Of a stretch of 64,000 nucleotides of DNA, positions 1 to 10,215 are shown piece after piece (position 1 is the stretch's first letter; the number at the start of each line of letters is the position of its first letter). The position numbers and the translations under genes are program-made. Source of the stretch: Ceratopteris richardii (taxonomy: Eukaryota > Streptophyta > Polypodiopsida > Polypodiales > Pteridaceae); contig CM035435.1 of NCBI GenBank assembly GCA_020310875.1, positions 64,876,836 to 64,940,835 of the forward strand, given 5' to 3'. The notes under the pieces were generated by a model. It was not told the DNA's origin. It saw only the letters and a list, made by a program, of their open reading frames with translations, and made no database searches.

Positions 1-2311
1 ATGGATGATACAGACGATAGCCTTTACTTTCAGAACTGTACCCAACAAAAATACATTTTACTGCCTTATCATCCAATTTTCTGCGATGTTGTTCAGGCAC
101 TAATGCATATGCCAAACAACCAAAAACACGCAGATGAGCAACAGATGGCTTGCGGTCATGCCAAGCCTCATATGGAGTGATAGACTGCAACGCTTTGGTG
201 GGACACCTGTTCAGTACATATGCTGCACACATGATAGCCTCAAGCCAGAAACTATGTGGTAAAGCCTGACTTTTGACCATGCACCTCGCCATCTCCATGA
301 GTGACCTGTTCTTTCGTTCAGCAACTCCATTCTGTTGAGGTGTATACGGCACTGTACACTGGTGTTTTATCCCACGTTCAGCCAGAAATGCATTAAAATC
401 TGAAGACATATATTCCCCCCCTCGATCAGAACGGAGGGTGCCCATTTTACATGCTGACAGATTTTCAGCCAAAACCAAAAACTGTTTGAAGCACATGAAC
501 ACTTCGGACTTTGCTTTGAGTGGATATACCCATGCATGCCTGGAAAAATCATCAATGAAAGTCACGAAGTAAAGGTAATTTCCAAAAGAGGGTGTCTGCA
601 TAGGACCACAGACATCACTATGTACAAGCTGCAATTTCTGCATAGCCCGAACTGAACCATCTTTTGGAAAGGAAGAACGCTGCATTTTGCCCAAAATACA
701 GCCTTCACAAACATGTTTTCCAGGTGCCTCAAGTTTGGGCAAAGAGGACACCATTTCAGATTTCTGCAGGCGTAACAAGCTAGCAAAATTCAGATGACCA
801 AAGCGTGCATGCCAAAGCTTTGCATCTGACATAGCCTGAGAATCATGAACTGCACATGCCGAATCATTCACAGATCTTTCATAGTCTATGAGCTTATACA
901 GCCCACGACATAAAATGCCAGAAGCAATAATCACATCGCCATTTGAGAGATCATGGACTGTACACCTGTCATCAACGAATTTCACAACCAAGCCAATCTT
1001 GGCTAATGCAGAAACTGATAACAGGTTCTTTTTGATCCCTGGCACAAATAAAGCATCTGACAAAGTGAAAGAACTACCATCAGCAGTAGTCAGAATGATC
1101 TTACCAACTCCCATAACAGGATAAGAGGAGTTATTGGCGCATGTGACAGTATTCCCTGTAGGGGCAGGCTCGAGTGAAGAGAAGAAACTGCACTGCGAGG
1201 TAATATGTTTGGTCGCCCCACTGTCAAAGTACCAAACATCTGAGTCTACTGCAGACATGCACTGATCATGAGAAGATGGGTCAAAACTGCAGACAGTAGT
1301 AAACGCCCATTCTTCTTCCTGCACAAGATTTGCAGACTCTGTTTTTGGTGTAGAGGCCTCTGCAACAACCATTCCAGCCTCTTTCTTCTTTGCCTCTTTA
1401 GCAGCCAGTTTTGGACAGTTCTTTATAATATGATCATTTCCTTTACAGTACTTGCAGAACAATTTCTGCTTTTCTGATTTCTTCTCATCTTTATCCTGGT
1501 TCTTCGATTGTGCAGCATTTGCACATTTCTGCTTACTAGTAGAAGAGCTCCATTTTCCTTTGCCCTTCTGACTAGCCAGGAAAGCTTGATCTGCAACACG
1601 CATAATGGACCTGTTCTGCCTGGACTGATCTTCCTGCAACAGAACAGAGACTAATTCCTCAAATGACAAGGCATTCGGATTGCCTTTCATCATCAATCGA
1701 AGAGTAGAGGCAAAACTCTGATATGAATCAGGAAGGCCATTCAGAACGGTCTGCACAAGTGAGCTATCTGGTATAACCTCATCAGCAGAAATCAATTGTT
1801 CCTTCAGGTCTTTGATCTTTGTAAGAAAACTGTCCATCGAATCACCTTCATTCATGTGCTCACTCTCCAATTGTTTTCGGAGGTAAGCAACACGAGCCTC
1901 ATTCCTAGCCTGGTACAAAGTGGTAAGTGTATCCCAAGCATCCTTTGCTGTTCTGCAAGAGCGAATGTGAGGAATAATGGCACGTTTGACAGACAAAGCT
2001 ATCAATGCATGTGCCTGGGCATCTCTGCCATCCCATCGAATCTGCTCTGCAGTAGGTGCAACAGAAACAGCAGCACGAACAGGAATCTGCGGAATATCAT
2101 CTTCGACACCATCTTCATCAGCTCCAACACCTGTATTTGCAGTACCTGTCGTTACAGGTGTAACAGGACGTCTTTCAACACCCTGCACAATGTTCCACAA
2201 TCCTTTTGCAACCAGTACATGTCGCATCATATAAGCCCATAATGGGTAGTTGGTACCATCCAACTTATCCTCAACAGCCAACATACGGAATACATCACTG
2301 CTTTCAGCCAT
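1..2311 (-). CDS. Copia gag-pol polyprotein, partial (C-terminus beyond window)
   Basis: Translating the minus strand from the ATG at 2311 gives at least 770 codons with no stop before the window edge. It begins MAESSDVF and carries, in order: a gag domain with the LDGTNYPLWAYMMRHVL block (residues 18-36); one CCHC zinc knuckle, CKYCKGNDHIIKNC (286-299); the retropepsin motif DSGATKH with its aspartate at 363; the GAG-pre-integrase block WHARFGHLNF; and an integrase core with D566, D629 (RSDRGGEY) and E665 (NGVAERKN), a DX62DX35E spacing. RT and RNase H would lie outside. The polyprotein would form virus-like particles and carry out cDNA integration. The unbroken frame contrasts with the stop-ridden sister copy at 7096 and suggests a recent insertion. 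Confidence 0.92.
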   Translation of the reverse strand, partial: MAESSDVFRMLAVEDKLDGTNYPLWAYMMRHVLVAKGLWNIVQGVERRPVTPVTTGTANTGVGADEDGVEDDIPQIPVRAAVSVAPTAEQIRWDGRDAQAHALIALSVKRAIIPHIRSCRTAKDAWDTLTTLYQARNEARVAYLRKQLESEHMNEGDSMDSFLTKIKDLKEQLISADEVIPDSSLVQTVLNGLPDSYQSFASTLRLMMKGNPNALSFEELVSVLLQEDQSRQNRSIMRVADQAFLASQKGKGKWSSSTSKQKCANAAQSKNQDKDEKKSEKQKLFCKYCKGNDHIIKNCPKLAAKEAKKKEAGMVVAEASTPKTESANLVQEEEWAFTTVCSFDPSSHDQCMSAVDSDVWYFDSGATKHITSQCSFFSSLEPAPTGNTVTCANNSSYPVMGVGKIILTTADGSSFTLSDALFVPGIKKNLLSVSALAKIGLVVKFVDDRCTVHDLSNGDVIIASGILCRGLYKLIDYERSVNDSACAVHDSQAMSDAKLWHARFGHLNFASLLRLQKSEMVSSLPKLEAPGKHVCEGCILGKMQRSSFPKDGSVRAMQKLQLVHSDVCGPMQTPSFGNYLYFVTFIDDFSRHAWVYPLKAKSEVFMCFKQFLVLAENLSACKMGTLRSDRGGEYMSSDFNAFLAERGIKHQCTVPYTPQQNGVAERKNRSLMEMARCMVKSQALPHSFWLEAIMCAAYVLNRCPTKALQSITPYEAWHDRKPSVAHLRVFGCLAYALVPEQHRRKLDDKAVKCIFVGYSSESKGYRLYHP

Positions 2312-2652
2312 GGCCGGTGACTAAAATACCTTGATGCAGAAAATTGACTGTATCTCAAAAAGTTGAACAGAACTGCCCACACGAGTTCTGCTAGACCTGT
2401 AGCAGACTTCGAGACGCTTAAACTGGCGAACAGAAACTGGTATATACCTTTGGCACAAAAGGACGAAATAGCCTGCACAAGCACTACGATAGTGCGTTCG
2501 GAGGCCGAAACGAGCTCAGATCGCGATTTCGGCACCACAGAGCAAAGCCGTTTTGATCTCGGAAACACCCTGAGTATGCTCACCAAATTTTGTGCAAATC
2601 TGAGACTGCAAACGGAGGAGTGTCGACGGCGCCCTAGAAGAAGCAACGACCT
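2312..2652 (-). other. Copia family 1 leader (5' UTR)
   Basis: Non-coding leader between the primer-binding site and the gag ATG. Its LTR-proximal 128 bases (2539-2666) are repeated at 2897-3024. No convincing small ORF was seen. Confidence 0.75.
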
Positions 2653-2664
2653 GCTCTGATACCA
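2653..2664 (-). promoter_or_regulatory. Primer-binding site, initiator tRNA-Met type
   Basis: The minus strand reads TGGTATCAGAGC two bases inside the LTR. This is the classic complement of the plant initiator tRNA-Met 3' end used by Copia elements to prime first-strand synthesis. Confidence 0.93.
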
Positions 2665-2666
2665 AT

Positions 2667-2896
2667 TGTTGGAGTTAGACGTCTGAGGAAGCACGCGAAC
2701 AGCACAAGGAAGAAGAAGAAGCTTGGAGCACAACACACAAGACTGAATGTATTACTAGAGAATGTACAAAGATAAGTAGTCCATTAGGGCAATAGGCGTA
2801 TATACAAGCCGGGGGAAAAAAACCTCCTAAAGAGGGAAAAAAGTGCCCCGGCGGTCCTAGAGTGTTCACACACATCACTACCTAAATATATCAACA
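2667..2896 (-). repeat. Copia family 1 LTR (inner copy)
   Basis: 230-bp LTR. On the minus strand it begins TGTTGATATATTTAGGTAG and ends CTCCAACA. It holds a TATA-like TGTATATACG stretch. It is nearly identical to the outer copy at 3025-3255. Confidence 0.93.
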
Positions 2897-3024
2897 ATAG
2901 CGAAGCAGTTTTGATCTTGAAAACACCCTGAGTATGCTCACCAAATTTCATGCGAATCTGACACTGCAAACGGAGGAGTGTCGATGGCGCCCTAGAAGAA
3001 GCGACGACCTGCTCTAATACCAAT
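2897..3024 (-). other. Duplicated Copia leader fragment between tandem LTRs
   Basis: 128 bp homologous to 2539-2666, including a PBS-like segment with one change (gctctaatacca on the plus strand). Together with 3025-3255 it forms a second [leader fragment + LTR] unit in direct tandem with the first. Confidence 0.88.
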
Positions 3025-3255
3025 TGTTGGAGATAGACGTCTGCGGAAGCACGCGAACAGCACAAGGAAGAAGAAGAAGCTTGGAGCACAAACACACAAT
3101 ACTGAATGTATTACTAGAGAATGTACAAAGATAAGTAGCCCATTAGGGCAATAGGCGTATGTACAAGCCGGGGGAAAAAAACCTCCTAAAGAGGGAAAAA
3201 AGTGCCCCGGCGGTCCTAGAGTGTTCACACACATCACTACCTAAATATATCAACA
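3025..3255 (-). repeat. Copia family 1 LTR (outer, duplicated copy)
   Basis: 231-bp LTR of the same family and orientation, separated from the inner LTR only by the 128-bp leader fragment. Its right border (atatcaaca|aggag) abuts the Copia family 2 RT-coding remnant, so the family 1 element probably inserted into, or replaced, the 5' part of that element. Confidence 0.92.
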
Positions 3256-3258
3256 AGG

Positions 3259-4745
3259 AGATGGATGCACTTTATGGAAATGATACATGGAAGCTAGTTC
3301 CATTGCCACAAGGGAAGAAACCCATAGGTTGAAAGTGGGTTTACAAGGTAAAGCACAATGTTGATGGTAGCATAAGTAGGTACAAAGACCAATTGGTAGC
3401 AAAAGATATGTGCAGACATATAGCATTGATTATGAGCAAACATTCAGTCCGTAGCTAAAATGTCTACTATTAGAACACTTGTTGCATTAGCTACAACAAA
3501 AGGATGGACTTTGCATAAGATGGATGTGGAGAATGCCTTTCTACATGGTGAGTTACAAGAAGAAGTATACATGGACAAACCACCAAGATATGAAGATTCA
3601 AAGCACCCAAAATATGTTTTCAGGTTGCAAAAGGCTTTGTATGGGCTTAAGCAAGCTCCTCGTGCATGGCATGCAAGGATTGCTGATTACTTAACCACCA
3701 TTGGGTTTTCTATGTGTGATGTAGATCATTCACTATATGCAAGGAAGGGTGGTGATGGCATCATAATTGTGGCTATTTATGTTGATGACTTGATTATAGG
3801 TGGTGATAATGAAGAAAGCGTCAAAGATGTAAAGCAACTTCTTTTGCAAGAATTCAACATGAAAGATCTTGGTGTGCTTCGCTATTTCTTGGGCATTGAG
3901 TTTATACATACAAAAACAAGTATATGGATGTCGCAAAGGCAATATGCCTTGAATATGTTGCAAAAGTATGGTATGGCTGATTGCAAGCCAATCTCTATGC
4001 CATTAGGTCATAATTTGAAGTTAGATACTACATCAGGTGAAGCATTGGAAAATGCTACTATGTACAGTAAAATTGTGGGAAGTTTGATATATCTCACAAT
4101 TACCCATTGGAAAATGCTACTATGTACAGTAAAATTGTGGGAAGTTTGATATATCTCACAATTACGAGGCCTGATCTTAGCTACACTGTTGGACTCAAAA
4201 GTCAATTTATGTAGGTTCCTAGGAAGCCACATTTAGATGCTTTTAGGTGCACTCTACATTATGTGAGTGCTACTTTGGATTATGCATTGTTTTATGAAGT
4301 TGGTGTAGATTTGTAGGTTCATGGATACAATGATGCAGACTGGGCTGGTAGCATTCTAGATAGAAGATCTACTAGTGGTTTTCTATCCTCACTTGGGAGT
4401 GTAGCTACTACATGAAGCAGTAAGAAGCAACCCACTGTTGCTTTGTCGAGTACAGAGGCTGAGTATAGAGGTGTTGCAATGGCAGCATGTGAGGCATCAT
4501 GGCTGGAGATGCTACTTGCACATTTAGGTGTGGAAGTGCAAAAGCCTATCACCATCTATTGTGATAATCTTAGCAGCATATAGCTAGCAAGGAACCTTGT
4601 TTTTCATGGTAGAAAAAAACATATCGAGGTACATTATCACTTCATCAGAGAGAAGGTATTGGCAAGTGATATTGATCTTGTTTATGTGAGAACAAATGAG
4701 CAGGTTGCTGATATTTTCACTAAAGCACTTGAGCTGAGAAGTTGA
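3259..4745 (+). pseudogene. Copia reverse transcriptase and RNase H, decayed
   Basis: Starts at EMDALYGNDTWKLVPLP, with a stop where KPIGCKWVYKVK is expected and a frameshift near 3410. It then reads cleanly from 3460 for about 205 residues: RT blocks MDVENAFLHGELQEEVYM, YGLKQAPRAWHARI and the catalytic YVDDLIIGG (about 3778-3804). A 62-bp tandem duplication at 4043-4166 breaks the frame. Beyond it the RNase H blocks are recognisable with several stops (NDADWAGS, SSTEAEYRG, RKKHIEVHYHFIREK). Clearly non-functional. Confidence 0.9.
4043..4166 (+). repeat. 62-bp tandem duplication inside Copia RT
   Basis: The segment beginning cattggaaaatgctactatg occurs at 4043 and again at 4105, head to tail and essentially identical. 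Because 62 is not a multiple of three it shifts the frame between RT and RNase H. Confidence 0.93.
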
Positions 4746-4786
4746 AGATGTTTCGAGAGATGCTTGGATTATAGGATATGACATGG

Positions 4787-4799
4787 AGGTTGAGGGGGA
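4787..4799 (+). promoter_or_regulatory. Polypurine tract, Copia family 2
   Basis: The purine run gaggttgaggggga lies directly before the TGTTGAG start of the 3' LTR and is the expected primer for second-strand synthesis. Confidence 0.8.
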
Positions 4800-4800
4800 T

Positions 4801-5180
4801 TGTTGAGATATCAAGCTCAACATGTGATGATCCAGGATGACACATATCAGTTTTTCATTTCTCTAACGTGTATAGTGGTTAGATCGGTATATGTCAGGGA
4901 TACTTCATTGAGCTGTATTAGATTTATCTACCAAGAGTGATGGCACATTTGTTTCTTGCCAGCTCACTCATTTGTGGATAGTAGATTTTTCCTTATGTAT
5001 TGATCTTCATATATTGCACTTGTTGTATTCTTGTTTTTTAGGTCATTCTTATACATTCCTTTTATGTAATAGATGAAGGAGAAGATCATTCCTTGCCCCA
5101 ATATGTGTGTGTGTGCTTCTCTTTGATTGTGAGAATGTGTGTATGTGAGCTCTCTTGCTTATCTCCTTCCTCAAGACATA
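4801..5180 (+). repeat. Copia family 2 3' LTR (right end uncertain)
   Basis: Begins TGTTGAGATATCAAGCTCAAC right after the polypurine tract. No second copy is in the window, so the end cannot be fixed. I extend it to where the family-A LTR starts at 5181; the true LTR may be shorter or interrupted. Confidence 0.55.
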
Positions 5181-5406
5181 TGTTACCATTAGTGTCCATG
5201 TGAAAGGCCAAATTGTGGCCATACATTTGTGTATATGTTCTTTAATGAAACATATAATGGTCTTGTCAGCCACAAACTCGATGTTTGACTGCATTTGTAA
5301 AAATTAGGAAATATCTGCTCATGCTCTTTGTGTATTGTGCAGGTCTATATATTCTTTTAGGTCTATGTGAAGCATCATGTCGGGCATCGGATCTTGCACC
5401 AATTCA
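5181..5406 (+). repeat. Copia family A 5' LTR (copy A')
   Basis: Begins TGTTACCATTAGTGTCCATG, homologous to the LTRs of copies A and B, and ends near ttgcaccaattca, followed by a degenerate primer-binding site (ttattatcattg). Confidence 0.8.
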
Positions 5407-6340
5407 TTATTATTATCATTGTTTGAAGAAAAAAGTTTCGGTGTTGTTGTGTGAGTGAAGTGAGCACTAGCCCACTCGCTCGTGACTTTGTCCAAGGCTT
5501 ACAACTAAGGCGAAGACCAAGGCATAGAGCTTGTCATCTGAGTCACAAAAGTCATCGTTGATGCCTTTGGTTGTGCATGAGAGAGGACCTCAACAATCAA
5601 GGAAGATAGAGGTTCTCGATAATTCTGAGAAGGTCACCCATCCCAGTATTATTCTCCCTGGAGCTTGCTTAACTAGAAATTTTGTGCCACTGAGCTATAC
5701 TCTTGTGGTATTTTAGGAGGGGAAATACTCAGCTTCACATTATCTTGAACATGTTTTGAGCCCTCAAAGCTTCATTCTTTGCTTTCAAAGCATGTTTTGA
5801 AGCATTTTTAGGGTGATTCTTGGAGCCATCTTGGAGTATCATGCATAGTTCTCTTTCCATAGGTTCAAGAACATCAAAAAGAGTGTTCTTTGTACTTCTC
5901 CAACAATGAATATTCAGATTTGGGGCTATATTTTCAGCCACAATGCTGAATTTATTGGTTTCTTGAGAGGTTTTCAATTGGAAAAGATATTGTAGGTGTT
6001 GTTGGCTAGTGTTTAGGCTGTAGATTCAGCCTTTCAATGCCACTTTACTATGTGCACTGAACACTTAAACACTATGTATGCTTTTGTGGATGTCGCTTAT
6101 CTCTGTCCATGTGGTCATTTATATAAAGGTTACATTTTTGCATAAAGCCTTTGTTGTTGATATAGAGGGTTCTATTGAGGTTTTCCTAACTGGGAGTCAC
6201 CCAATTTTTTATCTCTCTTTGGTGATGTAGGTGGAAGGTTTACCCATCCTTACCATAGGAGATGTAACGTTGGTAAAATTTTTCCACATTTTAGTTTTTC
6301 AACTATAAGGTGGTTGATTTTACTCTTTGATGTTGATATG
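5407..6340 (+). other. Copia family A leader (copy A')
   Basis: Long leader collinear with 41830-43013 of copy A (read on its minus strand), ending near the residual gag. It contains an antisense 5S/tRNA-like module at 5622-5698. No ORF of its own is supported. Confidence 0.75.
5622..5698 (-). other. 5S rRNA/tRNA-like Pol III promoter module, older copy
   Basis: On the minus strand, in order: TAGCTCAGTGG (a near-perfect tRNA A box), GTTAAGCAAGCTCC (like the 5S box A) and ATACTGGGATGGGTGACCTT (like the 5S box C). The same order and orientation relative to the element occur in copy A at 42729-42836, so the module is an inherited part of the leader. Confidence 0.7.
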
Positions 6341-6521
6341 GATGATGAAGATGGTTGAGATGAGTTGGGTGAAATGGCTACGTCTACCATTCGATTGCAC
6401 TTAACATTAAAATTTTTCTTTATAGTATTGGACTGTGAAATTGGAGAGGAGCTTTGGAGGAAGTTATGCAATACATATGAAAAAAAAAACAGCATCAAAT
6501 AAAGTGTATATGATGAGAAAG
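6341..6521 (+). pseudogene. Copia A' gag fragment
   Basis: Degenerate gag of family A: the block matching MDEDDWDELDEMARS is followed by one matching LDCESAEELWKKLCNTYEK. It ends at the insertion of the family 1 Copia at 6522. Its N-terminal part is deleted relative to copy A. Confidence 0.75.
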
Positions 6522-6752
6522 TGTTGATATATTTACGTAGTGATGTGTGTAAACACTCTAGGATTGTCAGGGCACTTTTTTCCCTCTTTAGGAGGTTTTT
6601 TCCCCCGGTCTTGTATATATGCCTATTGCACTAACAGGTTACTTATCTTTGTACATTCTAGTGGTAGTACATTTAGTATTGTGTATTGTGCTCCAAGCTT
6701 CTTCTTCTTACTTGTGCTCTTTGTGTGCTTCCACAGACCTCGAACTCCAACA
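6522..6752 (+). repeat. Copia family 1 5' LTR (copy C)
   Basis: 231 bp, TGTTGATATATTTACGTAG to CTCCAACA, matching the LTRs at 2667-3255 in reverse orientation. Confidence 0.93.
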
Positions 6753-6754
6753 AT

Positions 6755-6766
6755 TCGTATCAGAGT
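6755..6766 (+). promoter_or_regulatory. Primer-binding site, degenerate
   Basis: TCGTATCAGAGT just inside the 5' LTR, a mutated form of TGGTATCAGAGC (initiator tRNA-Met). Confidence 0.75.
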
Positions 6767-7095
6767 AGGTCATTGCTTCATCTAGGGCACCCTCCGGTCA
6801 CAGTCTCAAAATCGCATGAAATTTGGTGAGCATACTGAGGGTGATTAGGAGATCAAAACGACTTCGCTTTGTCATGCCTAAATCATGATCTAAGCTCATT
6901 TCAACCTTCGAATGCACTATCATAGCGCTTTTGTAGGCTATTTTGTCTTTTTGTCCCAAAGATGTATACAGATTTTGATTCGTCGTATAAGCATCTCAAA
7001 GTCTGCTATAGGTTAGTAGAAATCGACACGATAATTCTGTTACACTTTTTGAGATGCAATCAATTTTCTACATCAAGGTATTTTAGTCAGTGGCC

Positions 7096-10000
7096 ATGGC
7101 TGAAAGCAATGATGTATTCCATCTGTTGGCTTTTGAGGTTAACTTGGATGGTACAAATTACCCATTATGGGCTTATATGATTCGTCATGTTTTGGTCGCA
7201 AAAGGACTCTGGAATATTGTACAGGGTGTTGAAAAACATCCTATTTCACTTGGAAATACATGTACTGAAGCTGATGCAGATGGCATCGAAGATGGTGATA
7301 TTCTATAGAGTCCTATTCGTGCTTTGGTTTTTGCTGCACCTACTACAGCTAAGGATGCTTCGATACACTTACCACTTTATACCAGGCAAGGAATGAGGCT
7401 CATGTTGCTTACCTCCAAGAATAGTTGGAGAGTGAGCACATGAATGAAGGTGATTCTATGGACAGTTTTCTGACAAAGATCAAAGACTTGAAGGAACAAT
7501 TGATTTTTGTTGATGAATGTATACCAGATAGCTCACTTGCGCACATCGTTCTGAATGGTCTTCCTAATTCATATCAGAGTTTTGCTTCTACTCTTCATTT
7601 AGATGATAAAGGCAATCCAAATGCCTTGACATTTGAGGAGTTAGTCTCTATATTAGTGTAGGAAGATCAGTCTAGGCAGAACAGGTCCATTATGCATGTT
7701 GTAGATCAAGATTTCTTGGCTAGTCATAAGGGCAAAGGTAAATGGAGCTCATCTAGTAGTAAGCAGAAATCTGCAAATGCTTCACATTTGAAGAAGGAAG
7801 ATAAAGATGAGAAGAAATCAGAAAAGCATAAATTGTTTTATAACTACTATGAAGGAAACGATCATGTCATAAAGAACTGTCCAAAACTAGCTACAAAAGA
7901 GGCAAAGAAAAAAGAGGCTGGAATGGTTGTTGTATCTACACCAAAAATAGAGTCTACTAATCTTGTGCAAAATGAAGAATGGGTGTTTACTACTATTTGT
8001 AGTTTTGACCCATCTTCTCATGAGCAGTGTATGTCTATAGGAGACTCAGATGTTTGGTACTTTGATAATGGGGCAACCAAACATATCACCTAACAATGTA
8101 GTTTCTTCTCTTCACTTGAGCTTGCCCCTACAGCGAATACAGTCACATGCACCAACAACTCCTCTTACTCTGTTATGGGAGTTGGTAAGATCATTCTAAC
8201 TACTATTGATGGTAGTTATTTTACATTGTCAGATGCTTTATTTGTGCGAGGGATCAAGAAACATCTGTTATCAATTTCTACATTGGCCAAGATTGGCTTG
8301 GTTGTGAAATGTGTTGATGATAGATGTACAGTTCAGGATTTGTCAAATGGCGACATGATTATTACTTCTAGCATTTTATGTCATGGGTTGTATAAGCTCA
8401 TAGACTAGGAAAAATCTGTGAATTATTTGGCATGTGTAGTACATGATTCTCAGGCTATGTTAGATGCAAAGCTTTGACATGCATGCTTTGGTCATTGGAA
8501 TTTTGGTAGTTTGCTATGCCTACAGAAATTTGAAATGTTGTCTTCTCTGCCCAAACTTGAGGCACCTGGTAAACATGTATGTGAGGCTAAATTTTGGAAA
8601 AAATGCATCATTCCTCATTCCCAAAAGATGGTTCACTTCGAGCTACTAAAAAATTATAGATTGTTCATAGTGATGTATGTGGTCCTATGTAGACATACTC
8701 TTTTGGGAACTATCTTTACTTCATGACTTTCATCGACGGTTTTTCTAGGCATGCATGGGTATATCCATTGAAAGCAAAGTCCAAAGTGTTTATGGGCTTC
8801 AAATAGTCTTTGGTTTTGGATGAAAATCTCTCAGCATGTAAAATGGGCACTCTCCATTTTGATCGAGAGGGGAATATATGCCTTCGGACTTTAATGCATT
8901 TATGGCTGAACATGGGATAAAACATCAGTGTACAGTGCCATATACACCTGAATGGAAGAACAAGTCACTCATGGAGATGGCAAGGTGTATGGTCAAGAGT
9001 CATGCTTTACCACATAGTTTCTGGCTTGAGGTTGTCATGTGTGCAACATATGTACTTAACAGGTGTCCCTCTAAAGAATTGTAGTCTATCACTCCATATG
9101 AGGTTTGGCATGGTCCCAAGCCATCTATTTCTCACCTGCATGGTTTTTATTGTTTGGCATATGCATTAGTGCCTGAACAACAATGTAGAAAATTGGATGA
9201 TAAAGCAGTGAAATGTATTTTTGTTGGGTACAGTTCTGAAAGCAAAGGCTATTATCTGTATCATCCGTAGACTAAGCACATTTTGGTTAGCCGTGATGTT
9301 TTTGCGGAAGATGCTACTCAGCCTTTATTTTCATGTACGAAGGAGACATCAATTAGCTCCAAAGACATGTATGATACTTTGATGCCTCTTTTTACAGGTG
9401 GACAATCTAGTGCTTGTCCTAATGAGGCAACTTCTCAGCCTTTACAAGTTTCACGTGATGATGCAAATCATTCCATTTTTTATGCAGATTTGCATGATGC
9501 ACTTACTGATGAGAGAGTTGATATTGAGGAGGCAAAAACTATGCCAAAATGGCTAGTCTAGACTTTACATGATAGCAAATTTGATGCACCTCTATCATAT
9601 CATACTCGTTCTGGCTCTCATAGTGCTTCTTTTGCATTAGATTGCTATGCTATGGCTGCTTCTAGTCTTTGTGATGAGAATGAGCTTGTTTTGTTTGATG
9701 AAGCACAAATGTCTGAAAATTGGATGGTTGTTATGCAGTTAGAATATGATGTTATTATGAAAAATTGTACCTTTTCTTTATGTGACTTGCCTCCTGGCAA
9801 GAAGGCCATTGGCACTAAGTGGGTATACAAGCTGAAGCGTAAACCTGATGGAACAGTTGACATGTATAAAGTTAGGATGTTGGAGATGCATTTGATGTTG
9901 TTCGCTATCAGCAAGTTGGATGTTTGATTTACTTATGCATTACTCGGCCTAATATTCAGTTTGTTGTCTCAAAGATGAGAAGTTTTATGCATTGTCCAGG

Positions 10001-10215
10001 TGTCAAGCATTGTCAGGTGGTTAAGCACATCTTTCGCTACTTGAGTGGTACTCCTCTACTTGGATTGTTTTATCTCAAGGGGGGATCACTACCGCTAGAT
10101 TTCCATGCTTTTTTTTACTCTAGCTGGGCTAGTTGCTATGACACTCATGTGTCCACTAGTAGCTTTTGCTTCATGCTTGGTAGCTCATGTATATATTGGT
10201 TGAGGAAGAAGCAGC
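7096..10215 (+). pseudogene. Copia gag-pol (copy C, first part), decayed and RT-deleted
   Basis: The ATG at 7096 gives MAESNDVF, matching copy 1. Stops follow near 7306 and 7660 and repeatedly after that. Zinc knuckle (YYEGNDHVIKNC, two cysteines lost), protease (DNGATKH, catalytic DSG changed) and integrase are recognisable. Near 9870-9915 the sequence jumps from KWVYKLKRKPDGTVDMYKVR to the RNase H-proximal block CLIYLCITRPNIQFVV, so nearly all of the RT palm, including YVDD, is deleted. The part ends at the Gypsy-1 insertion inside the RNase H block LRKKQ|PTVA. Confidence 0.9.

Larger units (their letters stand above)
1..3255 (-). mobile_element. Ty1/Copia LTR retrotransposon, family 1, copy 1 (5' part)
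   Basis: Minus-strand Copia element that leaves the window at its left edge. From right to left it shows two copies of a 230-bp LTR, a primer-binding site, a leader of about 340 bp and an uninterrupted gag-pol frame. The same family recurs at 6522-21332 and as an LTR fragment at 30308-30416. The 3' half (rest of pol, 3' LTR) is outside the window, so LTR divergence and target-site duplication cannot be assessed. Confidence 0.93.
3256..5180 (+). mobile_element. Copia family 2, 5'-truncated
   Basis: Plus-strand 3' half of a Copia element: reverse transcriptase, RNase H, polypurine tract and the start of the 3' LTR. The 5' LTR, gag, protease and integrase are missing. Its left end is cut by the family 1 LTR and its right end meets the family-A LTR at 5181. 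Confidence 0.85.

Noticed and set aside
2227..2736. 169-codon minus-strand open frame across the Copia leader and LTR edge
   Set aside because: It crosses the PBS and LTR border and overlaps the start of the true gag frame; it has no family features.
5049..5294. Minus-strand open frame over the family 2 and family A LTR junction
   Set aside because: It spans two unrelated LTRs and is a chance frame.
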